Origin: JABDFW01 sp035550215
GTDB lineage: Bacteria; Bacteroidota; Bacteroidia; Chitinophagales; Chitinophagaceae
DNA length: 64,000 nt
Direction: 5' to 3'
NCBI GenBank assembly: GCA_035550215.1
Contig: DASZPM010000003.1
Location: 1-64,000, forward strand
In this document: in pieces, positions 59,036-64,000 of the stretch
Position numbering within the stretch: the stretch's first letter is position 1
Layout of the letters: the number at the start of each line of letters is the position of its first letter
Program-made: the position numbers and the translations under genes
Notes under the pieces: model-generated
Database searches by the model: none
The model's input: the letters and a program-made list of their open reading frames with translations, nothing else
Told to the model about the DNA's origin: nothing

Positions 59036-59560
59036 CTACTTAGCGTATGATTTCCTGTAAAAAGCCAACAGATATATAATTAACACCATAAGTAAAAGAC
59101 TACCGCATTGAAGCAAAAAACTGTCGGTGAACATCTTCATATCATTTTTAACAACTTCGCTGCCGGCAGCCGTGTTAAAGAATTGGGAAACCACATCTTT
59201 AATTACGAAAAAGAAAAAAACAAGACTGTGTAATAAACTTAACACAGGGCGTTTGGCCAACGCGGGTACAAAGAAGGCCATAGAGCACAGCGCCCACAGC
59301 GTTAAATATGGCTGTTGCATAACCATAGTGAGGTTGCCATAAAAATTGCTTCCCGAAAGATTCTTACACTGAAGTCCCAAATATAAAAAGCCACTAAAAG
59401 CATATGAAACAGCAAGCATTGCTGCTGCCTTACGGCCTGGATTATTTTTGTTGGGAGAAGCCCCCGCAATAAAAAATACTACTGCATACAGTAAAGGATA
59501 TGCCGAGAAAAAGGCCAGTATTTCAAGCCGGTGCAGGTATGCAAAAAAAGTGTTACCCAT
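59036..59560 (-). CDS. Four-helix membrane protein of unknown function
   Basis: This is a hydrophobic protein with about four membrane helices, for example AFFSAYPLLYAVVFFIAGA and SLLLMVLIIYLLAFY. The start is uncertain: MGNTFFAYLHRLEILAFF (59560) is my choice, giving 174 residues, and a Met 24 codons upstream (59632) is also in frame. No motif is recognised. It is 164 nt upstream of the YceI start on the same strand, with the CRP-like promoter between, so it is probably a separate unit. Confidence 0.65.
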   Translation of the reverse strand: MGNTFFAYLHRLEILAFFSAYPLLYAVVFFIAGASPNKNNPGRKAAAMLAVSYAFSGFLYLGLQCKNLSGSNFYGNLTMVMQQPYLTLWALCSMAFFVPALAKRPVLSLLHSLVFFFFVIKDVVSQFFNTAAGSEVVKNDMKMFTDSFLLQCGSLLLMVLIIYLLAFYRKSYAK

Positions 59561-59686
59561 GCTGTAAATGGTGCTAAGGTAACCGGGATGCAGGTTGAAG
59601 GATATGATGCGCGTCAAAACAAAGGGTGACAAATATCATACAACCACTTGCATTAATAAATACCCGTTTTTTGTTGGCGGTGGTGC

Positions 59687-60040
59687 TTACAGCCAGCCAA
59701 ATAATCTCTTTTCTTCAAAACCAACATACACACCGTCTTCCCTTACCTCAATAGGGTATGTTTTAAGGTAAAAGCCTTCGCCGCTGCTATTGCGGCCGTT
59801 TTGCAAGCTAAACTTATAGCGGTGCAGTGGGCAAACAATGTTACCGGCCGCATCAACAAAGCCATCGGCTAATATGCCGCCGGCATGCGGGCATTTGTGG
59901 GCGCACGCTTTTATGTTACCGCCTACTTTAGCCAGCGTTATCTTTTTGCCGTCAGCCTCTGCAACAGCAAGCCCGTCACTGTTAAAATGCAGTTCTTCGG
60001 TATGTTCGGCTATTTTATGCCAGTGATATTTAGTACTCAT
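59687..60040 (-). CDS. Rieske-type 2Fe-2S ferredoxin
   Basis: This is a 117-residue soluble protein with a Rieske cluster site: CPH in AHKCPHAGGILADG and CPLH in NIVCPLHRYKFSLQNG. It has no signal peptide, so it is cytoplasmic, like NirD or the ferredoxins of aromatic dioxygenases. The partner oxygenase or reductase is not in the window. A downstream gene on the same strand lies 54 nt away but seems unrelated. Confidence 0.92.
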   Translation of the reverse strand: MSTKYHWHKIAEHTEELHFNSDGLAVAEADGKKITLAKVGGNIKACAHKCPHAGGILADGFVDAAGNIVCPLHRYKFSLQNGRNSSGEGFYLKTYPIEVREDGVYVGFEEKRLFGWL

Positions 60041-60346
60041 TGCAAACGGGTGACGCTAATGTGGTTACAAAATTAACCCGGTAATATAAACCTTTTGCAT
60101 ATTAGTCAACACCACAAAAATTTATCGCAAAAGACCGGACAAAAATCCATTTTACCTATTTATCAGTACAAGCAATTTTTAATAAATCAAGGAATGAATT
60201 TGTTGAAAAAAATTGCAATTTTTTATCTAATTTATTGATAGTGAATTATATAGTAACTTTTGCATTCCTCCCTCGTCCCTCTTTTTCCTCCCCCGGTTGC
60301 GATAAAAGGGCGAACGGCAGATATTGGCAGGGAGAAGGTTAGACAA
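60041..60346. other. Gene-free A+T-rich interval
   Basis: About 300 bases between the Rieske gene start and the tRNA-Phe terminator. I find no coding frame with sensible composition. A T-rich stretch at 60200-60240 is followed by TAACTTTTGC, which is not a clean -7 box. No RNA fold or repeat is evident by eye. Confidence 0.45.
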
Positions 60347-60376
60347 TAAAAAAACCCCAACATCGCTGTTGAGGTT
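60347..60376 (-). terminator. Terminator of tRNA-Phe
   Basis: AAACCTCAACA pairs with TGTTGGGGTTT on the minus strand (one mismatch) around a 4-nt loop, followed by a T run. It begins 4 nt after the tRNA CCA end. Confidence 0.8.
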
Positions 60377-60379
60377 TGC

Positions 60380-60455
60380 TGGTGGTGTGGGCCGGGATCG
60401 AACCGGCGACACAAGGATTTTCAGTCCTTTGCTCTACCGACTGAGCTACCGCACC
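60380..60455 (-). tRNA. tRNA-Phe (GAA), CCA encoded
   Basis: A full cloverleaf on the minus strand. The anticodon stem AAGGA/TCCTT has loop CTGAAAA (anticodon GAA), the T arm is GCCGG/CCGGC, discriminator A, then CCA. The acceptor stem GGTGCGG/CCACACC has one mismatch, C5 opposite A68. A -7 box lies about 36 nt upstream. Confidence 0.93.
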
Positions 60456-60491
60456 GCCTTAAAGAAAGTTGCCTTTCTTTTAAATGGGCTG

Positions 60492-60499
60492 CAAATATA
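60492..60499 (-). promoter_or_regulatory. tRNA-Phe promoter, extended -7 box
   Basis: The minus strand reads TATATTTGCAGCCC. The box is exact and the GCAGCCC extension is identical to those at tRNA-Asn and asnS. Confidence 0.55.
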
Positions 60500-60539
60500 C
60501 AGGCAAATATGTAAAATATGCAGTTCTTTGACCGTTTTT

Positions 60540-61979
60540 TTAAAATTCGCAGTTTTTGGGTGTACGCGCAAAAGCTATCACATCGCGAATGTTGGTCATA
60601 CCTGTTACAAACTGTACCATCCGCTCAAAGCCAAGACCAAAGCCTGCATGCGGCACAGCGCCAAAACGGCGGGTGTCAAGGTACCACTCCATTTCTTCTA
60701 CGGGTATATGCATTTCCCGCATGCGTTCTTCCAGCTTCTCAAGGCGTTCTTCACGCTGGCTGCCGCCCACAATTTCACCAATGCCGGGCGCCAGTATATC
60801 CATAGCAGCCACGGTTTTGCCGTCGTCGTTCTGGCGCATATAAAACGCTTTAATGGCTTTGGGGTAACCGGTAACAATTACCGGCTTTTTAAAATGTTTT
60901 TCCACCAGGTAGCGCTCGTGTTCGCTTTGCAGGTCAATACCCCAGCTAACCTCGTATTGGAATTTCTTCTTTTTATACGCCGGGCTTTGCAGCAGAATAT
61001 CCACCGCCTCGGTATAAGTAATACGCTCAAACGGGTTGTTCAGCACAAACTCCAGTTTCTCCACCAGGCCAAATTCACTCCTTTTATCCTGTGGAAGCTG
61101 TTTTTCTTCATCAGCCAGGCGCTGCGCCAAGAAAGTTATATCATCAGCATTATTGTCCATCGCGTGTTTTATGATGTACTTTATGAACTCTTCCGCCAGG
61201 TTCATATTGTCTTCAATATCATAAAACGCCATTTCCGGCTCAATCATCCAAAACTCAGCCAGGTGGCGGGTAGTATTGGAGTTTTCAGCGCGAAAGGTTG
61301 GCCCAAAGGTGTATATGTCGCTAAAGGCCATAGCGCCAAGCTCGCCTTCCAACTGGCCGCTTACGGTAAGGTTGGTGCTTTTGCCAAAAAAGTCTTCTGC
61401 AAAATCAATAGTACCGTCTTCTTTGCGGGGTGGGTTATCAAAAGGCAGTGTAGTTACGCGGAACATTTCGCCCGCGCCTTCTGCATCGCTGCTGGTGATG
61501 ATGGGGGTGTGCAGGTACACAAAGCCCTTGTCGTTAAAGAACTTATGCACCGCAAAAGCCAGTGAATGCCTTACGCGAAACACCGCGCCAAACGTGTTAG
61601 TACGAAAACGCAGGTGTGCTTTCTCGCGCAGATATTCCAAAGTAGGGCGGTTTTTAAGCTGTAACGGGTATTTTTCGGGGTCGCAGTCACCCAAAACTTC
61701 GATGGAGCTGGCCTTAACTTCTACCTTTTGGCCTTTGCCCAGGCTTTCCACCAGTTGACCTACCACCTTAAGGGAAGCCCCCGGGGTTATACGTTTAATG
61801 GTAACGTCGTCCAACAGGCCCAGTTCAGCCACTACCTGTATGTTATTATTGGTACTGCCATCGTTTAACGCTATAAACTGGTTGTTACGAAAACTGCGTA
61901 TCCAACCCATTACTGTTACCTCGTGGCCGGTTTGTACACTGGCCAGCAGGTCTTTAATCTTTGTCCGCTTGTTAAACAT
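60540..61979 (-). CDS. asnS: Asparaginyl-tRNA synthetase
   Basis: This is a class IIb synthetase charging tRNA-Asn (479 residues). An OB-fold anticodon domain (about 15-105) has VTVMGWIRSFRNNQFIALNDGS. The class II core has motif 2 FRAENSNTTRHLAEFWMIEPEMAF and motif 3 GFGLGFERMVQFVTGMTNIRDVIAFART. The asparagine-specific pattern fits AsnRS rather than AspRS: there is no long AspRS insertion domain. Its presence suggests that Asn-tRNA is charged directly here. The promoter carries the TAnnTTTGCAGCCC string. tRNA-Asn is encoded 10 kb away. Confidence 0.96.
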   Translation of the reverse strand: MFNKRTKIKDLLASVQTGHEVTVMGWIRSFRNNQFIALNDGSTNNNIQVVAELGLLDDVTIKRITPGASLKVVGQLVESLGKGQKVEVKASSIEVLGDCDPEKYPLQLKNRPTLEYLREKAHLRFRTNTFGAVFRVRHSLAFAVHKFFNDKGFVYLHTPIITSSDAEGAGEMFRVTTLPFDNPPRKEDGTIDFAEDFFGKSTNLTVSGQLEGELGAMAFSDIYTFGPTFRAENSNTTRHLAEFWMIEPEMAFYDIEDNMNLAEEFIKYIIKHAMDNNADDITFLAQRLADEEKQLPQDKRSEFGLVEKLEFVLNNPFERITYTEAVDILLQSPAYKKKKFQYEVSWGIDLQSEHERYLVEKHFKKPVIVTGYPKAIKAFYMRQNDDGKTVAAMDILAPGIGEIVGGSQREERLEKLEERMREMHIPVEEMEWYLDTRRFGAVPHAGFGLGFERMVQFVTGMTNIRDVIAFARTPKNCEF

Positions 61980-61999
61980 GGCTTCTAAATTTTGGGCTG

Positions 62000-62007
62000 C
62001 AAAGATA
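62000..62007 (-). promoter_or_regulatory. asnS promoter, extended -7 box
   Basis: The minus strand reads TATCTTTGCAGCCC, 20 nt before the asnS start. No leader ORF with Asn codons is found in the 262-nt gap upstream, unlike cysS. Confidence 0.55.
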
Positions 62008-62241
62008 ACGGGGATTTGGCAGGATTAAAAGGATGAAAACAGCCCTGGAAAGATTATTTACTTAGCTGCAGTACATTGTTGGGCTTTAATTGTGTCACTC
62101 ACTTGTACGGTTTGCCCGCCATTGGGCTTTTGCCTGGACCATTATTTGGGGGATTTGCAGAAGGACGGGATAGAAAGACGCCGTTTCGAATATCCTTTCA
62201 TCTAACCAATCTAACCAAATCCCGGATCAGGCATAGGTGGC

Positions 62242-63405
62242 TCAAACAAGCCTTTTCAACTCATCAAGGTTTCCGTTAAAGGCGAGCACTCTCGGCTTTT
62301 TGCCCTTTTCAAAACTACCCAGCAAGTTTTCCATACCAAGCGCTTGTGCCCCGTTAAGCGTGGCCCATTGCAGCATTTCTTCAACGGGTATGGCCGGGAA
62401 ATGGTTACGAAGGGTTTTTATTTCGCCCAATATGCATAGCATATCATTGCTGGCAAGGCTATCTGTACCCAGCACAATGTGGCAGCTATTGTTGCGTAAC
62501 ATATCAACCGGCGGCAGCCTGTTCTCAATATACAAGTTGGCATTGGGGCAAAGGCAGAAGAAAGTTTCCGGTTTTCCAGCTAGCGAACTGCGTTTTGTAA
62601 AATCAATATCTTGCTGGTTTACAAACGTGTTGTGTACAAGTATAATGCGTTTGGTTTTATCAAGTTCTTTGAAATAGGTTTGCAGGCTGGTTTTGCCGGA
62701 CGGCAGAAAGAAGGAAATATCAATATTAAACAGGCTAAACAATTTCCGGAAACCGCTTTCGCCGGTAAGAAAGAAACTGTTTTCTTCCGGGCTTTCCTGG
62801 TTATGGATGGTAATAACATTGCCTGCGGAGTGATTGTTTATCAGGCGCATTAGCTCAGGTGAAGTGGAGTAAGGGGCATGTGGCACAATGGATTGCAGGG
62901 TGTGTGGTTCGCTTTCACTGAATTGCCTCCATACCGCTTCGGCCTGCTCAAAGCGTTTTTGGGCAGCGGCAGGTACAAAGCCGGTGGCCTCAATAAAGTT
63001 GTGGTAGTGCATCCGCCCCTGGTTCTTCTGGGGCAGGGTATGGGCAGTATTGCAGATATCACCCACTGCAACTATACCATTACCCAGCATTTCCGCTTCC
63101 GCGTTTTCAATGCCCCTGTAAATAAGTTCCTCGGCAAAGCCGCGCTGCTGCATTACGGTAATTACAAAATCTGCCAACCCGGTATGTTTGGGTATAAGGC
63201 CTTTCATGTGGCTCAGCTCAAGGTGGCAGTGACAGTTGATTAGACCAGGAGAAAGAATACCGGGATGGTATAGTACATCGTCGCCCGCTTCGGAAAGGGG
63301 AATGATGGCCTCGATGGTGCCGGTTTCGGTGGTGATGAGTACTTTTCCCTCTAAAAACTGCCTGCCGTCAAAAAGTTTATCGCCTGTAAATTTTAGCCAT
63401 GCCAT
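62242..63405 (-). CDS. Amidohydrolase (TRZ/ATZ/cytosine-deaminase-like family)
   Basis: This is a 387-residue metal-dependent amidohydrolase. After an N-terminal beta-sandwich it has the metal motif LINCHCHLELSH (two His), then VPHAPYSTSP, HNQESPEEN and LGTDSLASNDM (metal-binding Asp). That pattern fits deaminases of the aminofutalosine/S-adenosylhomocysteine type, so it could act in menaquinone synthesis by the futalosine route, but other purine-like substrates are possible. It diverges from prfA. The -7 box ends 5 nt before the ATG, so its message may be leaderless. Confidence 0.88.
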   Translation of the reverse strand: MAWLKFTGDKLFDGRQFLEGKVLITTETGTIEAIIPLSEAGDDVLYHPGILSPGLINCHCHLELSHMKGLIPKHTGLADFVITVMQQRGFAEELIYRGIENAEAEMLGNGIVAVGDICNTAHTLPQKNQGRMHYHNFIEATGFVPAAAQKRFEQAEAVWRQFSESEPHTLQSIVPHAPYSTSPELMRLINNHSAGNVITIHNQESPEENSFFLTGESGFRKLFSLFNIDISFFLPSGKTSLQTYFKELDKTKRIILVHNTFVNQQDIDFTKRSSLAGKPETFFCLCPNANLYIENRLPPVDMLRNNSCHIVLGTDSLASNDMLCILGEIKTLRNHFPAIPVEEMLQWATLNGAQALGMENLLGSFEKGKKPRVLAFNGNLDELKRLV

Positions 63406-63409
63406 AATA

Positions 63410-63417
63410 CAAAGTTA
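63410..63417 (-). promoter_or_regulatory. -7 box for the amidohydrolase gene
   Basis: The minus strand reads TAACTTTG, a full TAnnTTTG, ending 5 nt before the start codon. Transcription would begin at or beside the A of the ATG. Confidence 0.5.
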
Positions 63418-63445
63418 ATCGCATCTTTCCTCTCTTTAAAACCCG

Positions 63446-63453
63446 TAATTTTG
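63446..63453 (+). promoter_or_regulatory. prfA promoter, extended -7 box
   Basis: TAATTTTG is an exact -7 box and is followed by CAGCCG, close to the CAGCCC found at the tRNA-Asn, tRNA-Phe and asnS promoters. It ends 69 nt before the prfA start (36 nt before the alternative ATG at 63490). Confidence 0.5.
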
Positions 63454-63522
63454 CAGCCGCTTTCAGAAACTTGTGAACCCGCGGGATTTATGACTTCTGA
63501 AACACTCAAACCAAGGAAACAG

Positions 63523-64000
63523 ATGTTAGACCAGTTAGAAGCCATAAAAGCCCGTTTTGAACAGGTAGGCGTAGCCCTTACCAACCCCGAAATAATTAAT
63601 AACCCACGGGAGTTTGGCCGCATGAGCAAGGAATACCGCGACCTGGAAAAGATTGTACAGCCCTTTGAAGAATACAAAAAGGTTGCTGCCGACTACGATT
63701 TTGCCAAAGAGGGGCTGAACAGTAATGACGAGGATATGCGTGAACTGGCCAAAATGGAATTACCGGAACTGGAAGAAAAGAAAACCGAACTGGAAAAGTA
63801 TCTTACCAAGTTATTAATACCCAAAGACCCGCAGGATGATAAAAATGCCGTTCTTGAAATAAGAGCGGGCACCGGCGGTGATGAGGCAAGCCTTTTTGCC
63901 GGCGACCTGTTAGGTATGTATCTTAAGTACGCCAACAAAAAGGGCTGGAAAACAGCTATTGTGAGCGAAAGTGAAGGTACGGTAGGCGGATATAAAGAAG
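63523..64000 (+). CDS. prfA: Peptide chain release factor 1, 5' part (runs off the window)
   Basis: This is the beginning of class I release factor 1, which ends translation at UAA and UAG. About 159 codons are visible from MLDQLEAIKARFEQVG. The helical N-terminal domain (about 1-100) is followed by ILEIRAGTGGDEASLFAGDL, a conserved RF1 block. The codon-recognition and GGQ domains are beyond the window. An in-frame ATG at 63490 would add eleven residues (MTSETLKPRKQ); family members usually begin with MLD, so 63523 is preferred. Its modifying enzyme PrmC is encoded at 32091. Confidence 0.93.
   Translation, partial: MLDQLEAIKARFEQVGVALTNPEIINNPREFGRMSKEYRDLEKIVQPFEEYKKVAADYDFAKEGLNSNDEDMRELAKMELPELEEKKTELEKYLTKLLIPKDPQDDKNAVLEIRAGTGGDEASLFAGDLLGMYLKYANKKGWKTAIVSESEGTVGGYKE

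Noticed and set aside
60324..61565. 413-codon open frame on the plus strand across asnS
   Set aside because: It is antisense to a clear AsnRS; the translation is low in acidic residues with no domain and depends on the reverse complement of conserved codons.
61980..62241. Asn-rich leader peptide before asnS
   Set aside because: I looked for short frames with runs of AAT/AAC on the minus strand and found none.
62237..62677. 146-codon plus-strand frame
   Set aside because: Shadow of the amidohydrolase gene, rich in Ser and Leu with no recognisable feature.
1..64000. CRISPR array, insertion sequence, prophage or integron
   Set aside because: No regularly spaced repeats, no transposase, integrase or phage gene, and no long terminal inverted repeats were found.

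Overview
The window looks like a chromosomal segment of a Bacteroidota bacterium, most likely family Chitinophagaceae or a close relative; this is inferred from gene content and promoter style, and I have no 16S gene to confirm it. Supporting signs are many promoters with the Bacteroidota -7 box (TAnnTTTG), weak use of Shine-Dalgarno sites, a large TonB-dependent Oar-like receptor, a DUF5777 barrel, split transketolase, the DUF1549/DUF1553 plus DUF1501 pair, and a 4Fe-4S/NrfD membrane module. I see no phage, insertion sequence, integron or CRISPR array. Most of it is ordinary, densely packed chromosome.

Region by region. 0.1-4.2 kb (minus strand): DUF47 PhoU-like protein, PiT phosphate permease, galE and the C-terminal half of a split transketolase. 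4.2-12.6 kb: a complete phosphate-starvation block: porin, pstS, pstC, pstA, pstB and phoU on the plus strand behind an array of four PhoB-like repeats with exact 11-bp period, closed by a terminator, with phoR/phoB-type two-component genes converging on it. A secreted 707-residue protein of unknown function diverges from phoB. 12.7-22.7 kb: small secreted proteins, ACP phosphodiesterase, a Tat-exported Gfo/Idh/MocA oxidoreductase, a TPR membrane protein, an orphan OppC-like permease, an outer-membrane barrel and a membrane-tethered endonuclease/phosphatase-fold protein. 22.7-26.8 kb: cysS preceded by a short ORF with six consecutive Cys codons, a DUF7710-like protein, merC behind paired palindromic operators, SCO1, a Fur-family repressor and a DinB protein. 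26.9-38.4 kb: the TonB receptor, a YigZ-family protein, ribD, prmC, a frameshifted DUF7660-like gene, a TPR protein and the fused acyl-CoA mutase icmF.

38.6-45 kb: a TetR regulator followed by a tripartite RND efflux system (TolC, lipoprotein adaptor, pump). 45-52 kb: a deoxyribonucleotidase, purine nucleoside phosphorylase, the DUF1549/DUF1553 and DUF1501 pair, tRNA-Asn and a Tat-exported sugar-phosphate-isomerase-like protein. 52-59.6 kb (minus strand): a probable respiratory operon (YceI lipoprotein, CX4CH protein, DUF5777 barrel, lipoprotein, cytochrome c, small anchored protein, Tat/lipoprotein 4Fe-4S subunit, NrfD-type quinone-interacting subunit, anchored periplasmic protein) behind a promoter with a CRP/FNR-like palindrome. 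59.7-64 kb: Rieske ferredoxin, tRNA-Phe, asnS, an amidohydrolase and the start of prfA.

The points I consider most worth pursuing are the poly-cysteine leader ORF in front of cysS, the apparent protease-associated (PA)-like domain inserted in a periplasmic loop of PstC, the Pho-box array, the merC operator pair, and the orphan FeS/NrfD respiratory module that lacks a catalytic subunit in this window.
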